Assembly (NCBI RefSeq): GCF_000750635.1
Contig: NZ_CCDM010000001.1
Location: 1,612,001-1,676,000 of the forward strand
Source: Oceanobacillus jeddahensis
GTDB lineage: Bacteria > Bacillota > Bacilli > Bacillales > Amphibacillaceae
DNA: 64,000 nucleotides
Direction of reading: 5' to 3'
In this document: positions 33,152 to 44,466 of the stretch, one piece after another
Position numbering within the stretch: the first letter of the stretch is position 1
How the letters are laid out: every line of letters starts with the position of its first letter
Program-made: the position numbers and the translations under genes
The notes under the pieces: model-generated
The model's database searches: none
The model's input: the letters and a program-made list of their open reading frames with translations, nothing else
What the model was told of the DNA's origin: nothing

Positions 33152-33176
33152 TTTAAATCGATTTTGAGCGGGAATC
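33152..33176 (+). promoter_or_regulatory. Sigma-B-like promoter of a micro-gene
   Basis: GTTTAA (33152-33157), 13-bp spacer, GGGAAT (33171-33176); five of six -10 positions and all -35 positions match the Bacillus sigma-B consensus. It lies about 50-60 bp before the micro-gene start. Confidence 0.6.
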
Positions 33177-33229
33177 ATACCTGTGTTAGCATATAGAATG
33201 TGTTAAACAAACCGAAAGGATGATTTATT

Positions 33230-33418
33230 ATTACCACTGAGAATGGTTTAAGCTACACTTCGGAAATGGAAAAAGCGATGGGGCAATCGAGAGGAATTAA
33301 CTACGAAGAATATGATAGAAGCTTGAATAAAAAATTAAAAGTGGAACAAGAAAGAGAACTTGAGTATCAGAATGCAAAGATGATTTCATCGGAAGCAAAG
33401 TCTGGAAATTTGAGATAA
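33230..33418 (+). CDS. Putative stress micro-protein with non-canonical start (62 aa)
   Basis: A 62-codon frame ending TAA at 33418. GAAAGGAT (33214-33221) is a good ribosome binding site, but at the right distance there are only ATT codons (33227 and 33230) in this frame; the next ATG is at 33267, and the ATG in the binding site region is in another frame and stops at once. The product would read GLSYTSEMEKAMGQSRGINYEEY then a Lys/Glu/Gln-rich amphipathic helix ending SSEAKSGNLR; no membrane segment, no Cys. A sigma-B-like promoter precedes it and a dedicated terminator follows, which supports a real gene. Family unknown to me. If the ATG at 33267 is used the product has 50 residues. Confidence 0.55.
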   Translation: MTTENGLSYTSEMEKAMGQSRGINYEEYDRSLNKKLKVEQERELEYQNAKMISSEAKSGNLR

Positions 33419-33424
33419 AAATAA

Positions 33425-33458
33425 TAAAAGCTGATGTCGAGAGGCATCAGCTTTTTAA
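33425..33458 (+). terminator. Terminator of the micro-gene
   Basis: AAAAGCTGATG-TCGAGAGG-CATCAGCTTTTT: perfect 11-bp stem and T-run. Confidence 0.85.
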
Positions 33459-33470
33459 ATGGCAGGATTT

Positions 33471-33524
33471 TTATTATCCGTCTTTTAAAAGCACATTTTA
33501 AAGCTTTTAAAAGACGGATAATAA
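33471..33524. repeat. Perfect 21-bp inverted repeat upstream of sufC
   Basis: Arms 33471-33491 and 33504-33524 are exact reverse complements, with a 12-nt loop. Each arm contains the palindrome CTTTTAAAAG. There is no T-run, so it is not a standard terminator. Confidence 0.75.
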
Positions 33525-33572
33525 CAGTTGCGAATTAATTTGAAATGCTTTAAGATTGTAATGAGAATAAAT

Positions 33573-33587
33573 TGAGAATGGATATCA
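33573..33587 (+). promoter_or_regulatory. Fur-like box upstream of sufC
   Basis: TGAGAATGGATATCA matches the 7-1-7 Fur/PerR/Zur core TGATAAT-N-ATTATCA at about 11-12 of 14 positions, and AATGGATATCATATT around it is symmetric. It lies 41 bp before the sufC ATG. Iron control of suf by this site is inferred. Confidence 0.35.
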
Positions 33588-33627
33588 TATTCATTTCATT
33601 TAAAATAAAGTTTTGGAGGTATGATTT

Positions 33628-34416
33628 ATGGCAGGCTCAGTATTAGAAATTAAGAATCTTCATGTATCCATTGAAGACAACGAGATATTAAAAGGGGTAG
33701 ACCTAACGATTAAAGGTGGAGAATTCCATGCGGTGATGGGACCGAATGGTACAGGTAAATCCACATTAGCATCTGCAATTATGGGACACCCTAAATATGA
33801 AGTAACAGAAGGCACGATCACACTTGATGGGGAAGATGTGCTGGAGATGGAAGTAGATGAGCGTGCCCGCGCCGGTCTATTTTTAGCTATGCAGTACCCA
33901 AGTGAAATCAGCGGAGTAACAACTTCTGATTTCTTACGTTCTGCAATTAATGCAAAACGCGAAGAAGGCGATGAAATTCCATTAATGAAATTCATCAAAA
34001 AATTGGATCAGGATTTAGACTACCTTGATATTGATCAGAATATGGCAACACGTTATCTGAACGAAGGTTTCTCCGGCGGGGAGAAAAAACGTAATGAAAT
34101 TCTGCAATTAATGCAATTGCAGCCAGATATTGCTATTCTTGATGAAATTGATTCCGGGCTGGACATTGATGCATTAAAAGTTGTGTCAAAAGGAATCAAC
34201 CAATTGCGTTCTGACAGCTTTGGATGCTTGATTATTACTCACTACCAACGTCTATTAAACTATATTACACCTGATTTTGTACACGTAATGATGCAGGGAC
34301 GTGTTGTGAAATCTGGAGGACCGGAGCTTGCAAAGCGTCTTGAAGCAGAAGGTTATGAGTGGATTAAAGAAGAATTAGGAATTGAAGACGAAGAAACTGC
34401 AGAACAAAACGCGTAA
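33628..34416 (+). CDS. sufC: Fe-S cluster assembly ATPase SufC
   Basis: 262 residues. ABC-type ATPase of the SUF system with Walker A GPNGTGKST (about 38), signature FSGGEKKRNEI and Walker B IAILDEIDSGLDID, where the SUF-specific Asp replaces Pro of transporter ATPases. SufC drives conformational change of the SufB-SufD scaffold in the cytosol. First gene of sufCDSUB, the same order as in B. subtilis, with TTGGAGG as ribosome binding site. A possible Fur-like box and a long perfect hairpin lie in the upstream region. Confidence 0.96.
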   Translation: MAGSVLEIKNLHVSIEDNEILKGVDLTIKGGEFHAVMGPNGTGKSTLASAIMGHPKYEVTEGTITLDGEDVLEMEVDERARAGLFLAMQYPSEISGVTTSDFLRSAINAKREEGDEIPLMKFIKKLDQDLDYLDIDQNMATRYLNEGFSGGEKKRNEILQLMQLQPDIAILDEIDSGLDIDALKVVSKGINQLRSDSFGCLIITHYQRLLNYITPDFVHVMMQGRVVKSGGPELAKRLEAEGYEWIKEELGIEDEETAEQNA

Positions 34417-34433
34417 GGTAAGGAGGGGTAATC

Positions 34434-37382
<2,949 letters not shown>

Positions 37383-37421
37383 GACAGAAGCTTTTATTCT
37401 GTCAGAGGGAGGTTATTAACA

Positions 37422-38819
37422 ATGGCAAAAAATATGCCGGAAATTGAAGAATATAAATATGGATTTCACGATAAAGACGTATCTATTTTCCGTACAGAAA
37501 AAGGGTTAACGCCAAATATTGTTAAGGAAATTTCGAAAATGAAGGAAGAGCCGCAGTGGATGCTTGATTACCGTCTGAAGGCACTGGAGCATTTCTATAG
37601 CCGTCCAATGCCGCAATGGGGCGGAGATCTTTCCGGATTAGACTTCGATGAGATTGTATATTATGTAAAACCTTCTGAGAAACAAGGCAGAACATGGGAT
37701 GAAGTACCAGATGAAATCAAGCAGACGTTTGATAAATTAGGTATTCCTGAAGCAGAGCAAAAATATCTTGCCGGAGTATCTGCACAGTATGAATCAGAAG
37801 TGGTTTACCATAGCTTGAAAGAAGATCTTCAAGAGCTTGGTATCGTCTTTAAGGACACAGACACAGCGTTGAAAGAAAATGAAGAACTGTTTAAAGAGTA
37901 TTTCGGAAAAGTTGTTCCTTACTCAGACAATAAGTTCTCTGCATTAAACTCTGCAGTGTGGTCTGGCGGATCATTTATCTATGTGCCAAAAGGTGTTGAA
38001 GCGACCACACCGTTACAAGCTTACTTCCGTATTAATTCCGAAAATATGGGACAGTTTGAACGTACACTGATCATTGTAGATGAAGGCGCATCTGTACACT
38101 ATGTAGAAGGTTGTACAGCACCGGTTTATACAACAAACTCGCTTCACAGTGCGGTTGTAGAAATTATCGTTAAGAAAGATGGCTACTGCCGTTATACAAC
38201 GATTCAAAACTGGGCAAATAATGTATATAACCTTGTTACCAAACGTGCAACTTGTGATGCGAATGCAACAATGGAATGGATTGACGGAAATATTGGTTCC
38301 AAGTTAACCATGAAATATCCTTCTATCCTGTTAAAAGGGGAAGGTGCACGCGGAAATACACTTTCTATTGCTTTAGCAGGAAAAGGACAATTACAGGATG
38401 CTGGTGCGAAAATGCATCACTTGGCTCCAAATACGTCTTCTACGATTGTTTCTAAGTCTATCTCTAAACAAGGCGGGAAAGTATCTTACCGTGGTTTAGT
38501 ACACTTTGGACGTAAAGCAGAGGGAGCTCGTTCCAATATTGAGTGTGATACACTAATTATGGATAACGAGTCTACTTCAGATACGATTCCGTACAATGAA
38601 ATTCTAAACGACAATATTTCCTTAGAGCACGAAGCGAAAGTTTCCAAAGTATCTGAGGAGCAGCTCTTCTACCTAATGAGCCGCGGCTTATCAGAAGAAG
38701 AAGCAACGGAAATGATCGTTATGGGCTTCATCGAGCCATTTACGAAAGAACTTCCAATGGAATATGCTGTTGAAATGAATAGATTAATTTCCTTCGAAAT
38801 GGAAGGGTCCATTGGTTAA
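37422..38819 (+). CDS. sufB: Fe-S cluster assembly scaffold SufB
   Basis: 465 residues; GGGAGG ribosome binding site. Highly conserved segments are visible: the N-terminal [35 protein letters not shown] (scaffold Cys region), [21 protein letters not shown], and [21 protein letters not shown] with [13 protein letters not shown] and [21 protein letters not shown] segments. It is the main cluster scaffold with SufC and SufD. Last gene of the operon, followed by a strong terminator. Confidence 0.96.
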   Translation: MAKNMPEIEEYKYGFHDKDVSIFRTEKGLTPNIVKEISKMKEEPQWMLDYRLKALEHFYSRPMPQWGGDLSGLDFDEIVYYVKPSEKQGRTWDEVPDEIKQTFDKLGIPEAEQKYLAGVSAQYESEVVYHSLKEDLQELGIVFKDTDTALKENEELFKEYFGKVVPYSDNKFSALNSAVWSGGSFIYVPKGVEATTPLQAYFRINSENMGQFERTLIIVDEGASVHYVEGCTAPVYTTNSLHSAVVEIIVKKDGYCRYTTIQNWANNVYNLVTKRATCDANATMEWIDGNIGSKLTMKYPSILLKGEGARGNTLSIALAGKGQLQDAGAKMHHLAPNTSSTIVSKSISKQGGKVSYRGLVHFGRKAEGARSNIECDTLIMDNESTSDTIPYNEILNDNISLEHEAKVSKVSEEQLFYLMSRGLSEEEATEMIVMGFIEPFTKELPMEYAVEMNRLISFEMEGSIG

Positions 38820-38841
38820 GCATTTCAAAGATTATTATAAT

Positions 38842-38884
38842 AAAGTGACTGCCGTATACCAACCCTGGCAGTCACTTTTTTTGG
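38842..38884 (+). terminator. Terminator of the sufCDSUB operon
   Basis: AAAGTGACTGCC / GGCAGTCACTTT, perfect 12-bp stem and T7. Confidence 0.9.
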
Positions 38885-38905
38885 TTTCACAACTTTTTTA
38901 ATCGT

Positions 38906-38960
38906 TTATCACGGAGAACCGCCCGTAAAACTCCCACTGAATGAAGTTTCGTTTTATTGT
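38906..38960 (+). repeat. Second repeat family, copy B
   Basis: TTTATCACGGAGAACCGCCC followed by GTAAAACTCCCACTGAATG and AAGTTTCGTTTTATTG. Matches 17289-17343 almost base for base and the first half of copies C, D, E and F. Confidence 0.75.
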
Positions 38961-39107
38961 TTTTGATACATATGAATATATTCTCCATCCATACGGAATA
39001 ACGCAGGATTCAATGTCTTTTTTCTTCCGTTCATGGCAAAAATAATGATATTGTATGTAAAAACCTTTATGCTAGAATCAGGATATGAACAGAAGGGGGA
39101 ATTTGGA

Positions 39108-40088
39108 ATGAAAAAAATGATATTATCATTGTTTACACTTTTGCTTGCTGGTGTGCTAGCTGCATGCAGTGGAGATGAAGATGCAGCAGAAACAGAAGAT
39201 TCTGCAGATGAATCTGTAACTGAAGAGGAAGAGGCAACGGATGACGAAGATAATGAGAAAGAGAGTGGTGAAGGAAAAGGTGGTTTCTTATGGAAGGTAG
39301 AATCTGGTGATACTGAAATGTATTTACAAGGAACCATTCATTTAGGTACGGAAGATTTTTACCCGTTAGATCCGGCTATTGAAGAAGCTTATGATCGTGC
39401 AGATGTTGTTCTGCCAGAATTTAATATGCTGGAAGAACAGCCTTCTCAGGAAGAAATTTTAGAGTATGCTACATTTGAAGATGACACTACACTTGACGAA
39501 GTGCTTTCAGAAGAAACGTATGATGAACTTGCAACTATTTTTGAAGATAATGGATTGGATTTAGAGACAATGAACGAATTCCAACCATGGTTTGTAGAAA
39601 TGACGTTACTTCAATTTACAACAATGATGAGTGACGTAGATTCCCAAGCAGGTGTTGATTTATATTTTCTTGAAAAAGCAACAGAAGATGGGAAAGAAAT
39701 TGTTTCTTTAGAAAGCGCGGATGAGCAATTTGAAATGCTTAGCAGTTATTCCATGGACACACAAATACAGACATTAGAATTAGCAGTTGATGGTTATGAG
39801 GATGCTGCTGATGAATTGGAGGAACTAACGGAAACATGGCTTGAAGGAGATGTAGAAGCGATGGAAACGATGTCTGATGATTATGGAGAAGCTGGAATTA
39901 ATGATGAGTACATGGAAGAATTAAATGATAATCGAAATATTGATATGGCGAACCAGCTGGATGAAATTTTACAGGAGGATAGTGGCCAAGTTTATTTTGT
40001 CTTTGTAGGAACGGCGCATGTTACAGTTGATCCAAGTATTGTGACAGAACTTGAAGACAAAGGTTATGAAGTGGAGCACGTTTATTAA
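39108..40088 (+). CDS. TraB/GumN family lipoprotein
   Basis: 326 residues from the ATG at 39108 (AAGGGGG upstream; the ORF extends further but without a ribosome binding site). A lipoprotein signal peptide (MKKMILSLFTLLLAGVLAAC) ends in the lipobox LAAC, so it is anchored at the outer face of the membrane. An acidic linker is followed by the TraB/GumN (Tiki-like) domain, with the two GxxH motifs: LQGTIHLGTEDFYPL with PEFN, and at the end FVFVGTAHVTVDPSIV. Tiki relatives are metalloproteases; activity of bacterial members is mostly untested. Monocistronic. Confidence 0.82.
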   Translation: MKKMILSLFTLLLAGVLAACSGDEDAAETEDSADESVTEEEEATDDEDNEKESGEGKGGFLWKVESGDTEMYLQGTIHLGTEDFYPLDPAIEEAYDRADVVLPEFNMLEEQPSQEEILEYATFEDDTTLDEVLSEETYDELATIFEDNGLDLETMNEFQPWFVEMTLLQFTTMMSDVDSQAGVDLYFLEKATEDGKEIVSLESADEQFEMLSSYSMDTQIQTLELAVDGYEDAADELEELTETWLEGDVEAMETMSDDYGEAGINDEYMEELNDNRNIDMANQLDEILQEDSGQVYFVFVGTAHVTVDPSIVTELEDKGYEVEHVY

Positions 40089-40119
40089 GGGAAATTTGTT
40101 AGCTTGAAACAAATTTTAG

Positions 40120-40188
40120 GCACGAAATATCGGTTTGCAGCGACGTTAGACACAGATTGCTGCAAGCCGATTATTTCGTGCTTTTTTA
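40120..40188 (+). terminator. Terminator of the TraB/GumN gene
   Basis: Long hairpin from GCACGAAATATCGGTTTGCAGC to GCTGCAAGCCGATTATTTCGTGC with small bulges, then TTTTTT. Confidence 0.85.
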
Positions 40189-40481
40189 AATGAAACGAAA
40201 TAGCAAAAAAAAGTGTCTTTTTTGAAATTAAATCATATTATTAAGATAAGAATACTTTTAATAGGATTCAGCAGCATAATAATTGCTTGAAAACGAACAA
40301 AAGCTTCAAATAGTGTGAAGCCATTTTAGTAGAAAATCAAAGCTTTATTCATTCCATTTTAAAAATTTTAAATGAGCGATTGACAAAAGGGGAAAATATG
40401 GATAGAATACTAATAAATCTTATCAAAATACAGGGAATTGAACTTCCTCAAATAACAAAAAATAATTAGGGGGAAGACAAC
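40189..40481. other. Leader region of the sulfate assimilation operon
   Basis: About 290 AT-rich bases carrying the yezD promoter (40380-40408). No S-box riboswitch structure is recognisable. No gene seen. Confidence 0.45.
40380..40408 (+). promoter_or_regulatory. Promoter of the yezD-cys operon
   Basis: -35 TTGACA (40380-40385), 17-bp spacer, -10 TAGAAT (40403-40408); a near-consensus sigma-A promoter 75 bp upstream of the yezD ATG. Confidence 0.75.
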
Positions 40482-40625
40482 ATGTCAAAAGAACATGAAG
40501 TTGATGATTTTTATGTGAAATTGAAGGAATTATTAAATGATTTGAACTTTGGAACAATTACGATCGTTGTTCAAGATGGAAAAGTAATACAATTGGAGAA
40601 AAGTGAAAAGGTAAGATTAAAGTAA
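40482..40625 (+). CDS. yezD: YezD/DUF2292 family small protein (47 aa)
   Basis: 47 residues with an AGGGGGAAG ribosome binding site. The core FGTITIVVQDGKVIQLEKSEKVR is typical of the DUF2292 (YezD) family of tiny proteins, which are regularly found next to sulfate reduction genes. Its job is unknown; from context, it belongs to the cys operon. It is transcribed from its own promoter, 120 bp before cysH, with a hairpin in between that may let only part of the transcripts continue. Confidence 0.82.
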   Translation: MSKEHEVDDFYVKLKELLNDLNFGTITIVVQDGKVIQLEKSEKVRLK

Positions 40626-40660
40626 ACATGAAAAGAAATAACACTGCTGACTAGACAACT

Positions 40661-40711
40661 AGAGGCGGCGTTCTCTTCAGAAAAATTCTGGAGGAGCGGC
40701 GTCTTTTTTAA
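40661..40711 (+). terminator. Hairpin between yezD and cysH, possible attenuator
   Basis: A GC-rich hairpin (GGCGGCGTTCTCTTCAGAA pairing with TTCTGGAGGAGCGGCGTC, with several G-T pairs and a bulge) followed by TTTTTT. It would end some transcripts before cysH. Confidence 0.65.
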
Positions 40712-40745
40712 TGGTCAAGTATTATCAAAGAAAGAGGGGTTATGC

Positions 40746-41459
40746 ATGCAATTAACCTATCAAAAGGCAGCGGCAGAGGATTATGATTCCCTGAATCAAA
40801 AGCTTAAAAACAAAGACAGCCTGGAGATATTGAAATGGGCTTATCAAACGTATGGCGATGAACTTGTTTATGCTTGCAGTTTTGGTGCAGAAGGTATTGT
40901 TTTAATCGATATGATTCACAAGGTGAAAAAAGATGCCGTCATTGTTTTTCTGGATACCGATTTTCACTTTAAAGAAACCTACGAACTTATTGATCGAGTA
41001 AAAGCGCGCTATCCAAGTTTACGAATTGAAATGACAAAACCGGAGCTGACATCGGAAGAGCAGGCGGAAGTCCATGGAGCTGAATTATGGAAGGTGAATC
41101 CTGATCTATGCTGCAGTATTCGTAAGCTGATTCCTTTGGAGCAGCAGCTAAATCAATATACTGCATGGATATCCGGTTTACGGCGAGAGCAATCACCGAC
41201 AAGAGCGAATACGGAATTTGTGAATCAAGACAGACGGTTTCAATCGGTTAAAATCTGTCCTTTGATTCATTGGACAGAAGAGGAAATCTGGATGTATATC
41301 CGCCTGCATCAGCTGCCCTATAATGAGCTTCACGATAAAAATTACCCGAGCATTGGCTGTGAGTATTGCACAAAACCGGTGTTGGAGGGGGAAGATGCAA
41401 GAAGCGGCAGATGGGCAGACACAAACAAAACAGAATGCGGATTACATCAGGAAAAGTAA
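40746..41459 (+). CDS. cysH: Phosphoadenylyl-/adenylyl-sulfate reductase CysH
   Basis: 237 residues, ribosome binding site GAGGGG. The nucleotide-binding PP-loop region (YACSFGAEGIVLIDMIHKV, residues about 40-58) and LDTDFHFKETYELI are followed by two Cys pairs, DLCCSIRKL (about 120) and IGCEYCTKP (about 205), the [4Fe-4S] ligands of the APS-reductase class. The ending ARSGRWADTNKTECGLH carries the catalytic Cys (ECGLH). It reduces APS/PAPS to sulfite with thioredoxin. First enzyme gene of the sulfate operon; presence of cysC suggests PAPS may also be used. Confidence 0.93.
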   Translation: MQLTYQKAAAEDYDSLNQKLKNKDSLEILKWAYQTYGDELVYACSFGAEGIVLIDMIHKVKKDAVIVFLDTDFHFKETYELIDRVKARYPSLRIEMTKPELTSEEQAEVHGAELWKVNPDLCCSIRKLIPLEQQLNQYTAWISGLRREQSPTRANTEFVNQDRRFQSVKICPLIHWTEEEIWMYIRLHQLPYNELHDKNYPSIGCEYCTKPVLEGEDARSGRWADTNKTECGLHQEK

Positions 41460-41504
41460 GTAATCTAGTCAGGATGAAATTGAATATTATTGGAGGTAAA
41501 CGAT

Positions 41505-42650
41505 ATGACAACTATTGCTCCACATGGAGGAACATTGATTCAACAGTATGAGCCAGCGTATGACACAGAGGGGATCACACAAGAAATAGAGCTGGATTCC
41601 TTTGCGCTTTCCGATTTAGAACTGATTGGAATTGGGGGCTTCAGTCCGTTAACAGGTTTTATGGGAAAGGCCGATTATGAGTCGGTAGTCAGCGATATGC
41701 GTTTAGCAGATGGAACGGTTTGGAGTATTCCGATCACATTACCAGTTTCAGAGACAGCTGCAAATACATTGGAAATCGGAACACATGCAAAGCTTACTTT
41801 TAACAATGATGTGTATGGCGTCATCGAAATTACAGAGTTATATGAACCGAATAAATGGAAAGAGGCAAAGCAGGTATATCAGACAGACGATCAGACGCAT
41901 CCAGGCGTAAAAAAATTGTTTGAACGTCCTGATTATTATGCAGCAGGTACTATTACATTAATAAAGCGGCTGCAGCGTGATCGTTTTCAAGCTTATTATC
42001 TTGATCCAAAAGAAACAAGGGCGTATTTTGAAAAACAAGGCTGGAAAAAGGTAGTCGGCTTTCAAACAAGAAATCCGGTTCATCGGGCTCATGAATATAT
42101 TCAGAAATCAGCACTGGAAATTGTTGATGGTCTATTCTTAAACCCGTTAGTAGGAGATACGAAAGCAGATGATATTCCGGCAGATGTCAGAATGGAAAGC
42201 TATGAAGTATTATTGTCCAAATATTATCCGCGTGACCGGGTGTTTCTTGCTGTATTTCCAGCAGCGATGCGTTATGCCGGACCGAGAGAAGCAATCTTTC
42301 ATGCATTGGTCCGTAAAAATTATGGCTGTACCCATTTTATTGTCGGAAGGGATCATGCAGGTGTAGGGGATTATTATGGAACCTATGATGCACAGGTTAT
42401 TTTTCAAAGCTTTACAGAAGAAGACCTAGAGATTACTCCATTATTTTTTGAACATAGCTTTTATTGCAAGGCATGCGGAAATATGGCATCAACGAAAACA
42501 TGTCCTCATGACAAAGAAAATCATGTGATCTTGTCGGGCACAAAGGTACGGGAGATGCTAACTAATGGTAAAACTCCTCCTCCAGAATTCAGCCGGAAAG
42601 AAGTTGTTGAGGTGCTTATCCGGGGAATGCAGCAGCAAGCAAGTGTGTAA
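41505..42650 (+). CDS. sat: Sulfate adenylyltransferase Sat
   Basis: 381 residues from the ATG at 41505 (TGGAGG upstream). ATP sulfurylase with [16 protein letters not shown], the active-site [21 protein letters not shown] and the [16 protein letters not shown] motif; near the end a Cys/His cluster ([15 protein letters not shown]) binds zinc as in Bacillus Sat. It makes APS from sulfate and ATP. It lies between cysH and cysP in the operon. Confidence 0.95.
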   Translation: MTTIAPHGGTLIQQYEPAYDTEGITQEIELDSFALSDLELIGIGGFSPLTGFMGKADYESVVSDMRLADGTVWSIPITLPVSETAANTLEIGTHAKLTFNNDVYGVIEITELYEPNKWKEAKQVYQTDDQTHPGVKKLFERPDYYAAGTITLIKRLQRDRFQAYYLDPKETRAYFEKQGWKKVVGFQTRNPVHRAHEYIQKSALEIVDGLFLNPLVGDTKADDIPADVRMESYEVLLSKYYPRDRVFLAVFPAAMRYAGPREAIFHALVRKNYGCTHFIVGRDHAGVGDYYGTYDAQVIFQSFTEEDLEITPLFFEHSFYCKACGNMASTKTCPHDKENHVILSGTKVREMLTNGKTPPPEFSRKEVVEVLIRGMQQQASV

Positions 42651-42678
42651 GTAAGAAAGAGAGAGGTGTTTTGACGTT

Positions 42679-43755
42679 ATGCTGGTTGCTGTTGCTTTTA
42701 TAATTGCTTTATTTTTTGCGATGAATATTGGAGCCAGCGGAACAGCTGCTTCGATGGGGCCGGCTTATGGGAGCGGTGCTATCCCTAAAAAAAGGACTGC
42801 TATGATTCTGGTCAGCATTTTTGCTTTATTAGGAGCATTGTCTGGAGGCGAGGTTGTCCGAACGATTGGAAATGGAATCATTGCTCCAGGAGTACTTGAT
42901 GTAGAAATTGTCATCATTATTTTGGCTGCAGCTTGTCTGACTTTATTCTTTGCCAATATGTTAGGGATTCCCTTGTCTACAAGCGAAGTAGTGGTTGGTG
43001 CTATTGTTGGAGCAGGTATCGCTTACCAGGCACTCCAATTCGAACAGCTGGTCATTATCATTGCCTTTTGGCTGATTACTCCTATCACCGCTTTTTTACT
43101 TGGGTTGGTGTTAGGCAAATGGATACGCTATGCGGAAAATCGCTGGAAGGAGCTTACAGAGCTTGGTAAATGGAAGAAACCACTGGCTTTTTTGCTTATC
43201 GCAGCCGGTTGTATTGAAGCCTATGCTGCTGGAATGAATAATGTAGCTAATGCTGTCGGACCGTTAGTTGGTGTCGGGCTGCTTGATGTGACAATGGCTG
43301 TATTGCTTGGAGGCCTTTTCGTATCTCTTGGAGCAGTATTATTGGGAGGCCGTGTACTGGAAACAAACGGGAAAAAAATAACGCGGCTGTCCTTGCTGCA
43401 GGGCAGTGCCGTCTCCTTAACCGGGGGCAGCTTGGTAATAACGGCATCTATTTTTGGTTTGCCGGTGCCGCTGACACAAATAACTACCTCTGCCATTGTT
43501 GGTGTTGGTACAGCTGATAAAGGGTTTCAAATGTGGCAGCAGAGCATTGTGAAACAAATTATGAAAGTCTGGGTGGTTTCACCAGTTATTTCATTAGTCT
43601 TATCATATGGTCTTATACTTTTATTTAAAACAACGGATTATTATACGCTTTTCGTTATCCTTTCCGTATTTATTGCAACAGCGGGTGTCTACAGCCTTTA
43701 TTTGTCCACAAGGGCAGAACGTCGTTCAACATATGATGAAGGCGGGGGTATTTAA
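42679..43755 (+). CDS. cysP: Sulfate permease CysP (PiT family)
   Basis: 358 residues, about ten to eleven membrane helices in the phosphate-transporter (PiT) fold; two inverted family repeats contain AMNIGASGTAASMGPAYGSG at the start and GMNNVANAVGPLVGVG after the middle, with LGIPLSTSEVVVGAIVG and PVPLTQITTSAIVGVG as paired motifs. B. subtilis CysP of this family is a sulfate importer; position in the cys operon supports the same role rather than phosphate transport. Confidence 0.87.
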   Translation: MLVAVAFIIALFFAMNIGASGTAASMGPAYGSGAIPKKRTAMILVSIFALLGALSGGEVVRTIGNGIIAPGVLDVEIVIIILAAACLTLFFANMLGIPLSTSEVVVGAIVGAGIAYQALQFEQLVIIIAFWLITPITAFLLGLVLGKWIRYAENRWKELTELGKWKKPLAFLLIAAGCIEAYAAGMNNVANAVGPLVGVGLLDVTMAVLLGGLFVSLGAVLLGGRVLETNGKKITRLSLLQGSAVSLTGGSLVITASIFGLPVPLTQITTSAIVGVGTADKGFQMWQQSIVKQIMKVWVVSPVISLVLSYGLILLFKTTDYYTLFVILSVFIATAGVYSLYLSTRAERRSTYDEGGGI

Positions 43756-43812
43756 GATTTTAAATATAAGTAAGTTTATCAGAATAAAAGGTAAATGAAG
43801 GGAGATATTTAT

Positions 43813-44433
43813 TTGATACAAGAAACAAAGGACATTGTTTGGCATGATACAGCTGTTCAGAAAGAAGAACGGCAGCAGAGAAATCAGCATGGAAGTGGTA
43901 TTTTATGGTTCACAGGACTTTCCGGAGCAGGAAAATCAACATTGGCAAATGCTTTAGAACACCGTTTATTTGAGCAAGGTTTAAACAGTTATGTGCTGGA
44001 TGGCGATAATATCCGGCATGGTTTAAATAAAGGGCTGGGCTTTGATGAGGAGGACCGCAAAGAGAATATTCGCCGGATTGGAGAAGTCGCCAAGTTGTTT
44101 GTAGATGCTGGTCTTATTGTCTGCACAGCCTTTATTTCGCCTTTTGCAGAAGACCGTCAACGTGTGAGAGCTTTGGTCCAAGAAAATGAATTTGTTGAGA
44201 TTTATGTACGGTGCTCTTTAGAAGCTTGTGAAGATAGAGATCCAAAAGGATTATATAAAAAAGCACGTACAGGAGAAATCAGTCATTTTACCGGTATCAG
44301 CTCTCCTTATGAGGAACCATTACAGCCGGAATTGATTGTTGATTCTGATCAGCATTCTATTGAAGCATGTGTCGATAAAATTATTACATTTTTACGGGAA
44401 AGAAAGTATTTGCCTGAGGAATCATTCAGGTAA
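43813..44433 (+). CDS. cysC: Adenylyl-sulfate kinase CysC
   Basis: 206 residues from the TTG at 43813, seven bases after AAGGGAGA; the ATG at 43795 would add six residues but lacks spacing, and the shorter form matches Bacillus CysC ([19 protein letters not shown]). Walker [10 protein letters not shown] (about 41) and the family motifs [29 protein letters not shown] and [19 protein letters not shown] are present. It phosphorylates APS to PAPS. The coding region follows cysP by 57 bp. Confidence 0.92.
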   Translation: MIQETKDIVWHDTAVQKEERQQRNQHGSGILWFTGLSGAGKSTLANALEHRLFEQGLNSYVLDGDNIRHGLNKGLGFDEEDRKENIRRIGEVAKLFVDAGLIVCTAFISPFAEDRQRVRALVQENEFVEIYVRCSLEACEDRDPKGLYKKARTGEISHFTGISSPYEEPLQPELIVDSDQHSIEACVDKIITFLRERKYLPEESFR

Positions 44434-44466
44434 GTTATCTAAATATAATTTGTGAGGTTGATAGCG

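Noticed and set aside
40189..40481. S-box (SAM) riboswitch before the cys operon
   Set aside because: Expected by biology, but conserved S-box blocks are not present; only a sigma-A promoter is visible.
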